Shown: in pieces, positions 35,113 through 44,530 of the stretch
How the letters are laid out: every line of letters begins with the position of its first letter
Numbering within the stretch: the first letter of the stretch is position 1
Assembly (NCBI GenBank): GCA_046154185.1
Contig: JBJXGE010000035.1
Span: 42,792 to 106,791, forward strand
DNA: 64,000 bases
DNA from: JBJXGE01 sp046154185
GTDB lineage: Bacteria; Planctomycetota; UBA8108; UBA1146; JAJFFE01
Direction: 5' to 3'
Notes under the pieces: model-generated
The model's database searches: none
Told to the model about the DNA's origin: nothing
The model's input: only the letters and a program-made list of their open reading frames with translations
Translations under genes and position numbers: made by a program

Positions 35113-38100
35113 TCATGGCCCGCACGAGCCGAAGGCGCTACAAGTGAGTGCGTCCGGCGTCGGGTCGGGTCCGCATCCCGGGAACGGCGCGGGCGGCGGC
35201 GGACTCCCGGGCACGAACAAGTAGTTCAGCACGTACACGGCGTCGGCTATGTTGACCATGCCATCGTTGTTGCCGTCGCAAGCATCTAAGCAAGTCCCGA
35301 GAACGGAGCCAGGAACAAAGAGCCCGTTCAAGAGTGCGACGGCATCGGCGATGTTGATGCTCCCGCTGGTATTACAGTCGCCGCGCACGAAGACGCCACC
35401 CGCCGGACTCACGGTGACGAGGCACGTCGGACTCGAGGCCGGGATTGCGCCGCAATCGCCTTCGACCGCGTACATGTGCGAGCCGACGGCCACGCCGCTA
35501 TCGACGTAGCCAGTCGCGCTACCGGCAAGAGTCGCAATCACGACGGAGTCGCGCGAGACTCGAACACTTGCGTAGCTATCCCCGAGCGACCACGAGAGCG
35601 TGACCGTCGTGCCGCTCGCGCTGCACGAAAGCCCCGTGATCGGATCGCACGGCACGCTCACTGTGCAGCTCGCGGCCGGCGCTGCGATCGTCGGGCCGCA
35701 GTCGCCGATGACCTGGTAATTGAGCGTACCGGCGGGCGGCGACGCATCCGTGAAGCTTGTCGCTCCGCCGCCGAGGGTCGCAAGCAGGCTGCCGCCGCGT
35801 AGCACGCGGATTTGCGTGTAGACATCGCCGAGCCCCCAGGAGAGCTGCGTCGCCGTGCCGGTGTAACTGCAAACCAGCCCCGTCACGGGATCGCACGGCA
35901 CCGTGATGTTGCAGCTCGCGGCCGGCGCTGCGAGCGTCGCCGAGCAATCGCCGATCACTTGGTAAGTGTGCGTGCCCGCGGGCGGCGCGCCATCGGTGAA
36001 GCTCGTTATCGAGCCGCCGAGCGTCGCGATGGTCGCGCCATTGCGCAAGACGCGAATCTGCAGAGAGTACGTGTCACCGAGTCCCCATGACAGTTGCACG
36101 CTTGCGCCGACGAGCAGGCACGTGAGCCCCGTCACGGGATCGCACGGCACCGTGATGTTGCAACTCGCGGCTGGCGCTGCGAGCGTCGCTGAACAATCAC
36201 CGATCACTTGGTAGGTGTGCGTGCCCGCGGGCGGCGCACTATCGTTGAAGCTCGTCGCCGAGCCGCTGAGCGTCGCGATGGTCGCGCCATCGCGCAACAC
36301 GCGAATTTGTATGTAGCTGTCTCCGAGGTTCCAGCTCAGCTGCACGCCGCTCCCGACGAGCGAGCACACGAGGCCCGAGATCGCATCGCACGGCGAAGAG
36401 ACCATGCAAGTCGCGGCCGGTGCTACGAGGCCGGCGCCACACTCGCCGATGACTTGGTATGTGTGCGGCCCAGCCGGAACGCCTACGTCGGTGTAGCTGG
36501 TTGAAGTGCCGCCGAGCGTCGCGATGAGCGCGCCATCGCGCAAGACGCGAATCTGCACGGAGTACGTGTCGCCGAGGCCCCATGACAGTTGCACGTTCGC
36601 GCCGACGGGCAGGCATGTGAGCCCCGTTACGGCATCGCACGGCACCGTGATGTTGCAGTTCGCGGCCGGCGCTGCGAGGGTTGCCGAGCAATCGCCGATC
36701 ACTTGGTAGGTGTGCGCGCCCGCGGGCGGCGCGCCATCGGTGTAGCTCGTGGCCGAGCCGCCGAGCGTCGCGATGGTCGCGCCATCGCGCAAGACGCGAA
36801 TCTGCACGGAGTACGTGTCGCCGAGGCCCCATGTCAGTTGCACGTTCGGGCCGGCGAGCATGCACGTGAGCCCCGTCACGGCATCACACGGCACCGTCGC
36901 CGAGCACGTCGCTGCCGACGCCGACACGCCGGTCGCATCGCCGATGACTTGGTAGTTGTTCGTGCCGGCCGGAGGCGTCGAATCTGTGTAGTTCGTCGCG
37001 CCGCTGCCGAGAATCGCAAGCAGGCTGCCGCCGCGCAGCACGCGAATTTGCGTGTAGGTATCTCCCAAGATCCACGACAACTGCACGGTCGACGCAGTCG
37101 GCGTGCACACGAGCGACGTGACGGGCAAGCACGCGACCGTCACGCTGCACGTCGCGCTCGCCGAGCTGGTCGACGCCGAGCACACTCCGGTCACTGAGTA
37201 ATTGTTCGTCCCGGGGGGGCCGACACTATCTGTGTAAGTCGTCGCCGTTCCCGAGAGCGTCGCGATCAACGTGCCGTTGCGTGCGACACGCAGCTCCGTG
37301 TACGGCTCGCCATTCGTCCAGCTCAACACCGCGTTTCCGGAAGTGCCGTTACACACTAGGCCGGTCACCGCGTCGCAGACTTCGAGCGTGAGCGCGACGT
37401 TGTCGAACGTGGTGATCCCCGGGCCGAAGATGTTGTCCACCGAATACGTGCCGAGCAGCAACTCCACCGTGACGCCGCCCGTGAAACTCTGGAGCAGGGT
37501 GCCAGACGTCGCGGTCGTCGAGCTCAATGTCGCCGACCCACCGATGAGCGAGGTGCCGGTCGACGCGTTTCTGAGATCCCAGAACGCGCCGTCGTATCCA
37601 GGCCCATTCGACGAGGCGTACGACCAGTCGAAGCTCAGTAGTTGGCTTCCGGCCGGCACGACGATGACTTGCGAGATGTACGTGTACGTGAATCCCGATA
37701 CGCCGTCGTTGCCGCCGGTCACGACGGCTTGACCACCCGTGTACTGCACGAGTCCGTTCGCGCTCTGATCAGTGAAGCACCACGGCAATCCCGTTGGATT
37801 GGAGAAATCGCCGTTCGCGAGCGGTCCGGCTGGCTGCGGGCAGGCATACACGGTGATGCTGTCCGAGACGGTCGCCGTCATGCAGGCGTTATTCTCGATT
37901 TCGACCTCGACTGTGCGCAATCCAGCGCCGGGTGCGAGATCCCACACGATCGGAGTCGCGAGCGCTTGCCAGGCGCCAAACGCGCTCGGCACACTGCGAA
38001 TGCGTATGCGGCGGATGTCGGTTTGCGGATCGCTGGCCGTCACGTCGAGCAGCACGCGCGACGCGCCGCTCTGTGCCGCGCCGCCGTTGATAGCCATCGA

Positions 38101-40764
38101 GCCGGTAGGTGCCGACGAGTCGGCGTAAATCATGAACGTCGAGTCGACTGTAGAGGCTGAGTTCTCGATCAAGAGCCCGAGCCAGTCGGTGGTTGTCGAC
38201 GTGTAACTCAAGCACTCGACCTCGCCAGCCGGCGCGAAACTCGCCGACGCGACCGACAAGTAGCGCGGTTGCGTCAAGCTCGCGGGATCCGCGGGGTCCG
38301 ACTTGTAGAGGAACATCCCGAGGTTCGCGTCACCTGAAATTGTGTGCAGCGCGATGTTCCTGGCCAGCCCGCCGAAGAAAGACGTATCGAACATCTCGAT
38401 CTGCTCGCCAGCCGACATCGTGAAAGGACCGTAGGTCGAATCCCAAATGTCCGCGGTGTGTGCCGAGTGCTCAATAGTGTAGTTGCCCGCGCCGAACCAG
38501 TTGCGCACTTCCAAGAAGTAGGGCCCGGTTGGCGCGTGATTGCAGTCGACCACGACCCAGTCCATGGAAGAGGCGCCGTAGGTCGAGGCATCGCTCAGGT
38601 CGTAGTCGGCGGGGTCGCCCCATGCCGAACGCGGATAAAGATACAAATCTTGGTCCGCCGGCGCCGTCTTAATGGCAGCAGCGTTCCAAAACAATTCGGC
38701 GTTGAAGCGGAAGTTGTCATAGACCGGCGGCGGTGTGTCGAGCGTTTGCACGACATCTTCGACCAGCACCTTGTTGCCCGACCACGCTGCAAATCCGATG
38801 AACTCCTGTGTGCCGCTGAACGCGTAGAGGGTGACCCGAAACTCGTAGGTGCCGGCGGTCGCGGCCGTGAACTCGACGATCTCGAAGGGGTTGTAGATGC
38901 TCACCGACGACGTTACGAACGCGCCGGTGGGGCCGTAGACATGTAAATCTATGTCGGCCTGCAGTGGATCGGTCGTGTAACCGGCGTTCGGATTAGAGTC
39001 CCAGCAGATGACGGCGCGGATAACCTCGCCGGCGCTGCACTGCAAGTAAATCGAGTACGGAAGATCCCCCAACAACACTTCGCGCCAATCGTGCACGTAG
39101 TCTTGCTCGGCGAGCTGCACGGCGGCGCGCGCGTCGACGCCGCCAGTGCCGTCTTGTTCGCTGAGGCGCGTCGAGCCTTCGATGTTGTGAAGCGCAGTGG
39201 CGAGCACAACGGCTTTGGTGAGCTCCGGAAAGATCGTGAGGTTCGAGGCGTCCATAACGTCCGCGACCGCCGCCGTCACCATCGGCGTCGCGTAGCTCGT
39301 GCCGCTCCCGGCATCGGCGATGCCGCCCGCGGCGCTCGCCGGCATGACGGTGCTCGTGATGCTCTCAGCGGCGGCGACGACCTCGGGCTTTTCGGCGCCG
39401 GTCGACGGGTCGATCGTGCTCGACGAGCCATACATGGCGTCGTCCGACCACGCATCGGTGCCATTCTCATTGATGCCGCCGCATGTGATGACACTGAATG
39501 CCTTGCCGGGGCTGCCGACGTTACCGGTGCCGAGCCCGTCGTTGCCGGCCGCGGCCGTGACCGAGCTCCATTGATAGCGCACGACATAGTCGTAGTGCCG
39601 GTCATGAACGTTGAGCGCCGTCGAACTGCCGTCTCCCCAACTGTTATTGATCACGTCGAGATTCTGCGTGCCGGCTGCCCAGTCGATGGCGGCCGTTAGG
39701 TTTGCGTCCCCGTAGGTCGTGGCGTTCGCCGAAAAGAGCGCGACCGACTGAGCGAGCCCTTGAAAGGTCGCATGCTGGCTCGCCACCATTCCGGCGCACG
39801 CAGTCGCATGGTCGTCAACGTTGACGTCGGCGGGCACGCGCGTCGTGCCGGCGGGCAGCCACACGTTCGTGAAATCGATGCGGCTGTCCTCGAGGATGCC
39901 GACGTTGATGCTGGCGCCTTGGAAGTTCCAGGTGTCGACGACATCCGCTTTGTGCGTGCGCTTGGCGACGTCGAGGTAATCTTGGCTCTTGGTCTGCCCA
40001 TAGATCGTGTCGACGTCGGCGCGCTGCGCGAGCGCCAGGATGGTCTGCTTGGCGGCGACTATGTGGATGAGAGGCGCATAGGGGCTGACGTAGCTCGGCT
40101 CGAGGCCGAGCTCGGCGAGCGCCGCGAGGAGGCCGGCCTGAGCCACGAGCATTTGCGCGCGCAGCATCTCTGAGGCCGTGCGGCGTAGTTGTTGTTGCTC
40201 TTCGCGCAGCAGTTGCGCAAAGGGATCGATGAGTCTCTCTCCCGCGGCCGCGGCCATGTCATTGAGCGGAGCGGCGTTCGCGCGCTGTTCGAGCACGCGC
40301 CGATAGAGATCCGTGCGATCAGGCACTTGCGGCTCCGGCGCGCGCAGCCAGATCGCGACCTCGAGCGTGTCCGAGTCGGCGAGGGCCGCGAGCTCCTCGA
40401 CGAGGCGCGCGTCGAGCGCGCCGTCTTGAGCACGCCGCGCCGAGGCTTCCGCGGCGAGGAGCGCGGCGGCGTCGACGAAGCGACCGAGATCATCGAGCGC
40501 GATCGCGTGTGTGTCGGCGGTCGCCTGGTCGACGACCTTGACGAGCGTGAAGCTCACACCCGTCACAGGCAACACGTAGCGTGCGGCATCGCCGATCTCG
40601 AGCGATTCGAGCGCGGCATCATCGTCCCCGACCAATAGTCGCATTGCGATACTGGCGGTCGCGTCCGGCAATTTGTCGAGCTGAGTGATATCGGTCGCAC
40701 GCGCCGTGGCGACGGCCGCAAGCAGGCAAATGCCAAGAATCCAAGAGTTGCTCCATCGCATCAT
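35113..40764 (-). CDS. Giant secreted subtilase (S8) with eight FN3-like repeats and dockerin
   Basis: 1883 residues. Signal peptide 1-23 (ends T-A-R-A-T). The S8 domain follows a helical pro-region: D293 in I-L-E-D-S-R-I-D, H319 in D-D-H-A-T-A-C-A-G, N408 in A-A-A-G-N-D-G and S490 in G-S-G-T-S-Y-A-T-P-M. Beta-sandwich domains span about 520-1130. Eight cysteine-bearing, fibronectin-III-like repeats of about 82 residues follow, each starting C-D-x-V/I-T-G-L and containing Q-I-R-V-L-R-D/G-G and Y-Q-V-I-G. A dockerin pair (F-V-R-G-D-C-N; D-G-N-N-D-G) and the tail C-G-P-D-P-T-P-D-A-L-T-C end the protein. Role: an extracellular protease on a long stalk. It is the largest gene in the window; the upstream 309 bases hold its control region. 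Confidence 0.92.
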   Translation of the reverse strand: MMRWSNSWILGICLLAAVATARATDITQLDKLPDATASIAMRLLVGDDDAALESLEIGDAARYVLPVTGVSFTLVKVVDQATADTHAIALDDLGRFVDAAALLAAEASARRAQDGALDARLVEELAALADSDTLEVAIWLRAPEPQVPDRTDLYRRVLEQRANAAPLNDMAAAAGERLIDPFAQLLREEQQQLRRTASEMLRAQMLVAQAGLLAALAELGLEPSYVSPYAPLIHIVAAKQTILALAQRADVDTIYGQTKSQDYLDVAKRTHKADVVDTWNFQGASINVGILEDSRIDFTNVWLPAGTTRVPADVNVDDHATACAGMVASQHATFQGLAQSVALFSANATTYGDANLTAAIDWAAGTQNLDVINNSWGDGSSTALNVHDRHYDYVVRYQWSSVTAAAGNDGLGTGNVGSPGKAFSVITCGGINENGTDAWSDDAMYGSSSTIDPSTGAEKPEVVAAAESITSTVMPASAAGGIADAGSGTSYATPMVTAAVADVMDASNLTIFPELTKAVVLATALHNIEGSTRLSEQDGTGGVDARAAVQLAEQDYVHDWREVLLGDLPYSIYLQCSAGEVIRAVICWDSNPNAGYTTDPLQADIDLHVYGPTGAFVTSSVSIYNPFEIVEFTAATAGTYEFRVTLYAFSGTQEFIGFAAWSGNKVLVEDVVQTLDTPPPVYDNFRFNAELFWNAAAIKTAPADQDLYLYPRSAWGDPADYDLSDASTYGASSMDWVVVDCNHAPTGPYFLEVRNWFGAGNYTIEHSAHTADIWDSTYGPFTMSAGEQIEMFDTSFFGGLARNIALHTISGDANLGMFLYKSDPADPASLTQPRYLSVASASFAPAGEVECLSYTSTTTDWLGLLIENSASTVDSTFMIYADSSAPTGSMAINGGAAQSGASRVLLDVTASDPQTDIRRIRIRSVPSAFGAWQALATPIVWDLAPGAGLRTVEVEIENNACMTATVSDSITVYACPQPAGPLANGDFSNPTGLPWCFTDQSANGLVQYTGGQAVVTGGNDGVSGFTYTYISQVIVVPAGSQLLSFDWSYASSNGPGYDGAFWDLRNASTGTSLIGGSATLSSTTATSGTLLQSFTGGVTVELLLGTYSVDNIFGPGITTFDNVALTLEVCDAVTGLVCNGTSGNAVLSWTNGEPYTELRVARNGTLIATLSGTATTYTDSVGPPGTNNYSVTGVCSASTSSASATCSVTVACLPVTSLVCTPTASTVQLSWILGDTYTQIRVLRGGSLLAILGSGATNYTDSTPPAGTNNYQVIGDATGVSASAATCSATVPCDAVTGLTCMLAGPNVQLTWGLGDTYSVQIRVLRDGATIATLGGSATSYTDGAPPAGAHTYQVIGDCSATLAAPAANCNITVPCDAVTGLTCLPVGANVQLSWGLGDTYSVQIRVLRDGALIATLGGTSTSYTDVGVPAGPHTYQVIGECGAGLVAPAATCMVSSPCDAISGLVCSLVGSGVQLSWNLGDSYIQIRVLRDGATIATLSGSATSFNDSAPPAGTHTYQVIGDCSATLAAPAASCNITVPCDPVTGLTCLLVGASVQLSWGLGDTYSLQIRVLRNGATIATLGGSITSFTDGAPPAGTHTYQVIGDCSATLAAPAASCNITVPCDPVTGLVCSYTGTATQLSWGLGDVYTQIRVLRGGSLLATLGGGATSFTDASPPAGTLNYQVIGDCGPTIAAPAASCTVSVPCDPITGLSCSASGTTVTLSWSLGDSYASVRVSRDSVVIATLAGSATGYVDSGVAVGSHMYAVEGDCGAIPASSPTCLVTVSPAGGVFVRGDCNTSGSINIADAVALLNGLFVPGSVLGTCLDACDGNNDGMVNIADAVYVLNYLFVPGSPPPPAPFPGCGPDPTPDALTCSAFGSCGP
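35404..37377 (-). repeat. Eight tandem coding repeats of about 246 bases
   Basis: Within the giant subtilase gene, eight in-frame units follow each other. Units 3 to 6 share long identical DNA stretches (for example the T-Y-Q-V-I-G-D-C-S-A-T-L-A-A-P-A block), while the outer units have diverged. This gradient suggests recent internal duplication. Repeat number may differ between strains, and assembly could have collapsed units. Confidence 0.85.
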
Positions 40765-41073
40765 TCGCGCCTCTTTTCCATGTGAACGAGCTCGGACGTT
40801 GCAGCCGAGCCGGGTCCCACTTTTTCGCCCGAGCTCATCTCTCGTGTCTCACGACAGTCGCTCGGCCTCAATACAGGCGCCGAAGTCTTCAAGTCCGTAT
40901 CCGGGCGGCACCAGAATCGGTGTAAGTCGCGTGTGAGTGGAGAGCTCAGGAAGAGATCGTGCTATATGGATACTCGTCGAGCACGCCTTCGCGCCAAGTG
41001 AGCAGCGACTGCGATTGAACGCCTCGCCGAAGCGACGCCTTCAATCGCGTCAACTCTCCTATCGGACGCTGCG
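40765..41073. other. Intergenic region upstream of the giant subtilase gene
   Basis: 309 bases between the stop of the SDR gene (41074) and the start of the subtilase gene (40764), both on the minus strand. I see no gene, no strong hairpin with a T-run and no clear promoter boxes. Confidence 0.35.
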
Positions 41074-42753
41074 TTACCACCGCGTTGGCTTGTAGTCCTT
41101 CAAGAACTGACCCCACGTGTGCTCGCCGGTCCGAATCCCGTCAAAGATGGGCGCGCAGATGCGAGCTGCCGCGTCGACATGGTCGAGCGGCGGGTGGAAG
41201 CCGTGTTCCTGCTGCTTGGCGATGGTGATGTGGATGGGATCCTCGTCCGTGATCCAGCCGGTGTCGACGCTGTTCATGTGGATGCCGTCGGCGTGATAGT
41301 CCGGCGCCGAGGTGCGGGTCATCATGTTGAGCGAAGCCTTGGCCATGTTCGTGTGGGGGTGTTTGTCGGTCTTGAACGCGCGGTAGAACTGTCCCTCCAT
41401 GGCCGACACGTTGACGATGTGTTTGTCGCGACCTGGGTGGCGGAGCATGAGTTCTTTGAGTCGCGCGTTGAAGATGAACGGCGCGACGGCGTTGACTAGA
41501 TGCACCTCGAGTAGCTCCACCGTCGGCACTTCCGCGAGCCGCAGCCGCCAGCTATTGATTTGGCGCAGATCTATCTGCTGCAGGTCGGCGTCGAGCCTTC
41601 CGACGGGAAACAGGTGTTCGCCGACATCGACGTCGCCGGCGATGAGCGGGATCTGCGAGAGCGAGGCGGAGCGCGCGATGCCGGGCAGTCCGGTCGGGCC
41701 GCCGTTCTTGGAGTTGACCAACGGTCGAGTGCCACCGCCGTCGAGACGCGCGTGGCTGGCTGTCGGCTCGGGGCCGAGCGCGAGGTGCTTTGCGAGTTCC
41801 TCCTGTCCGGCCAGGAGTCGCCGCGTGCGCTCGTGGAGTTGGTCGTAGGGGAGTTGTTCATCGCGAATCAAGTGCGCATAGAATCCCGGCGGTCGGCGCA
41901 CCGTCTGGCAGGCATTATTCAGGACAAAATCGAGGCGATCGTAGCGCTTGCGGATGTAATCCAAGAACCCTTCGACACTGGGCGTGTGCCGCAGGTCAAG
42001 GCCGTAGATGTCGAGTCGGTCTTGCCACTGACCGAAGTCCTTTTCGGCAGCGTAGCGCGTCGCGGCGTCGCGCGGAAAGCGGGTCGTCACGATCAGTCGT
42101 GCTCCGGCCCGCAACAGCTTGACGCCCGCTTGGTAGCCGATCTTCACCCGGCCACCAGTGAGTACGGCAACGCGATCGGTAAGGTCCGCGGTTTGATTCC
42201 GTTTGAGGAAGTTGAACTCTGCACACTCCGGGCACAACGCGTCGTAGAACGAATGAACGTCGCGGTAGTCCTTCTTGCAGATGTAGCACGTGCGCGCTTC
42301 GACCAACTTCGGGCCAGGCAACGCGTGCGCGAGATCGGAATCGCGCGGGTCTTCATGAGGATCTGGGGTCGGGTACACGAGGTCGAGCCTTTGCACCCGC
42401 ACGCGCGTGCGATCGAGCAACGTGGCGTCGTGCAGACGTTGGTCTTCGCGGCGCCCCTGACGCCGCGTCCGTCGTCTTGCCTTGGAGTAAGTGTGGAGTT
42501 CGGCCGGCGTGGGTCTCGAAAGCCGCCCGCACACCTCGATCAACCGATCGCGCTCCGCATCGGGTAGGCGCGCAAGGCGCGGGCGATCATCGACGAACTG
42601 CTGCAACGACTCGACGAGCGCGCGCGCGAGGTCCGCGTCGCTGCGTTCGTTCGAAGCGGGGGTGGCGCCTGGGTGGCCGGGCGTGTTCTGTTTGGTCAAG
42701 TCTTCTCTGCTTCCGATGTGGGCTGAGCGGTCGGGTCGCGCGAAAATCACCAT
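41074..42753 (-). CDS. SDR-family oxidoreductase with an N-terminal zinc-finger-like insert
   Basis: 559 residues. An N-terminal Arg-rich region leads to C156-Y-I-C159 and C174-P-E-C177, a four-cysteine zinc-ribbon-like knuckle. A Rossmann domain follows: V-A-V-L-T-G-G-R-V-K-I-G-Y (195-207) as the nucleotide loop, F-V-L-N-N-A-C-Q for the NNA motif, V-N-V-S-A-M-E-G-Q-F-Y for Ser/Tyr and N-M-A-K-A-S-L-N-M-M for the lysine helix. Short-chain dehydrogenases use these to reduce or oxidise carbonyls with NAD(P)H. I recall the same zinc-knuckle plus SDR arrangement in some eukaryotic proteins. There is an unusual insert of about 100 residues between the NNA motif and the active site. The substrate is unknown. 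Confidence 0.83.
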   Translation of the reverse strand: MVIFARPDRSAHIGSREDLTKQNTPGHPGATPASNERSDADLARALVESLQQFVDDRPRLARLPDAERDRLIEVCGRLSRPTPAELHTYSKARRRTRRQGRREDQRLHDATLLDRTRVRVQRLDLVYPTPDPHEDPRDSDLAHALPGPKLVEARTCYICKKDYRDVHSFYDALCPECAEFNFLKRNQTADLTDRVAVLTGGRVKIGYQAGVKLLRAGARLIVTTRFPRDAATRYAAEKDFGQWQDRLDIYGLDLRHTPSVEGFLDYIRKRYDRLDFVLNNACQTVRRPPGFYAHLIRDEQLPYDQLHERTRRLLAGQEELAKHLALGPEPTASHARLDGGGTRPLVNSKNGGPTGLPGIARSASLSQIPLIAGDVDVGEHLFPVGRLDADLQQIDLRQINSWRLRLAEVPTVELLEVHLVNAVAPFIFNARLKELMLRHPGRDKHIVNVSAMEGQFYRAFKTDKHPHTNMAKASLNMMTRTSAPDYHADGIHMNSVDTGWITDEDPIHITIAKQQEHGFHPPLDHVDAAARICAPIFDGIRTGEHTWGQFLKDYKPTRW

Positions 42754-43131
42754 GTTGTCTTGTAGCTAAGGCGAGCGTCTTCTTCCAGAGTTCGTTGACC
42801 ATGTCGGGTGGCGAACTCCCGGAACCGGGCATTAGATGTTGTTGCCCCCGGAAGACATCAGGTCACGCTAGCCTCGTTCGGCGGCGCTTTTTTTCTACTC
42901 CTGATGGCAACTGCTAGTTCTTCCAAATTGGGTTGCTGGCCCATCTGACCCTCGTCGAGCGCGGGACAACGCCGTGAAATTCAAACCCTTGCTCGCTAAC
43001 GACTGCCAAAAACTCTACCTCGGAGATCGAGATCTAGCGTAGATTCGTTCGTGGCAATTGAGCGAAACCGCTGGCGTGCCCGAGGTCAATACTTCCGCGG
43101 CCCCTGAGCTCAAAGCCTAGAATGCCTGACC
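42754..43131. other. Divergent intergenic region between the SDR and Rieske-flavodoxin genes
   Basis: 378 bases with no supported gene. A T7 run follows GGCGGCGC near 42875, but its hairpin is weak. Start signals of both neighbours face outward, so control sites for two redox enzymes should lie here. None is recognisable. Confidence 0.35.
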
Positions 43132-44232
43132 ATGAGCGACACACAATGGCACGACCTGGGTGAAGTGGCCGAACTGTCGAAGAAGACCCTTCAACAAGTA
43201 ATCGTCGCGAACAAGAAAATTGCACTTTCGTGCGTTGACGGTCGCTTCGGGGCGGTCCATGGCGCTTGCAACCACGTGGGCGGTCCGCTCGGGCAAGGCA
43301 CTCTCGATGGTGAATACATCGTTTGTCCGTGGCACAACTGGAAGTTTCATCGCGTCACTGGCGAAGGGGAACCTGGCTACGAACAAGATCGCGTGCCGCG
43401 ATTCGAGTTCAAGGTGGAAGGTGGTCGCCTTCTGCTGTCCGATAAACCAGCGACGAACCGCAACAAATTGCCACACCCGCCGCATCCTCTCGATCGCGAC
43501 ACCCAACGCGCGCCCGGTCCGCTTCGCGTCGTCGGTATCTCTACCACGGCTATGGATACCAAACATCCGCGCTATTCGACTTCCGAAGCGCTGCTTGAGA
43601 GCGCGATTGCGCATGCGCGCACGAAACACTCGCTCGAGGCGCGCATTGTCAAACTTCGCGAGTTGTCCTTTCGAGCCTGCGAGGGTTACTACTCCAAGAG
43701 TGCTCATGCGTGCACCTGGCCGTGCAGCATCTCGCAGATGGACCCGAAAGACGGCATGCACACGGTCTACGATAATCTGGTGTTTTGGGCCGATGTCGTC
43801 TTGGTTGCGACGCCCATCCGCTGGGGTGTGGCAAGTTCGTTGTATTTCAAAATGGCGGAACGGCTCAACACGGTGCAGAACCAAATCACGATCAAAAACC
43901 GCGTCATGCTGAAAGACAAAGTCGCCGGATTCATAGTGACGGGAGGTCAGGACAACATTCAGGCGGTGGCAGGACAAATGCTGCAGTTCTTTGGAGAGCT
44001 GGGCATGCAGTACCCGCAGTTTCCGTATGTCGCCCACAGCCGTGGTTGGACGGCGGAAGACATGGAGCGAAACATTGAGATAGTCAAAAACAGCGAAGAG
44101 TTGCACGAAGGCGCTCGAGCTTTGCTGGACCGCTGTTTGGATCTAGCCGAACGTTTAAAGAGCAGCGCAAAGGTTGAGTTTAAAAAAGGGGGCCGAAAAG
44201 CCTCCGGGCTCGAGCGGCGCGAACAGGCCTGA
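43132..44232 (+). CDS. Rieske [2Fe-2S] domain fused to an NAD(P)H-dependent FMN-reductase-like flavodoxin fold
   Basis: 366 residues. The N-terminal Rieske domain (about 5-110) has both cluster motifs: C46-N-H48 with V-G-G-P-L-G and C65-P-W-H68-N-W. After a Pro/Arg linker (about 110-125) comes a flavodoxin-like domain: L-R-V-V-G-I-S-T-T as the first strand, a cysteine-bearing segment (R-A-C-E-G-Y-Y, then A-C-T-W-P-C-S-I) and A-D-V-V-L-V-A-T-P-I-R-W-G as the flavin-binding loop. That segment resembles iron-sulfur flavoproteins of the WrbA/ISF type. The fusion would pass electrons between a [2Fe-2S] cluster and FMN in one chain. Partner and substrate are unknown. It is divergent from the SDR gene. 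Confidence 0.85.
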   Translation: MSDTQWHDLGEVAELSKKTLQQVIVANKKIALSCVDGRFGAVHGACNHVGGPLGQGTLDGEYIVCPWHNWKFHRVTGEGEPGYEQDRVPRFEFKVEGGRLLLSDKPATNRNKLPHPPHPLDRDTQRAPGPLRVVGISTTAMDTKHPRYSTSEALLESAIAHARTKHSLEARIVKLRELSFRACEGYYSKSAHACTWPCSISQMDPKDGMHTVYDNLVFWADVVLVATPIRWGVASSLYFKMAERLNTVQNQITIKNRVMLKDKVAGFIVTGGQDNIQAVAGQMLQFFGELGMQYPQFPYVAHSRGWTAEDMERNIEIVKNSEELHEGARALLDRCLDLAERLKSSAKVEFKKGGRKASGLERREQA

Positions 44233-44530
44233 TGCTATAGATTTCGCCAAAGAAGACCGCGTTGAAATAACGCGGCTGTTTCCTGGGAGAGCGCGACATC
44301 GATCGGCGTGCCACGAGGATTCGGCATCGGCTGCAAGCGCCGAAAAACAAATATCTAGTTGCCTTCCAAGTTTCTTTACGAGCGAGAACGCCGCTCCTAT
44401 TGCGCGAGATACAGCGCCGAAAACGGTGACTCACTAGCCCTCGCGCTGAGCCGCCTGTAGTATCTGACCTCGTTATATATGTCAGCGGGGCTGGGCTCGG
44501 GCACGAGTGAAAGAGCGCATCGGAGGCGCA

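Noticed and set aside
35404..37377. Repeats considered as a possible CRISPR-like array
   Set aside because: The units are long, contiguous, in frame and protein-coding, with no spacers.
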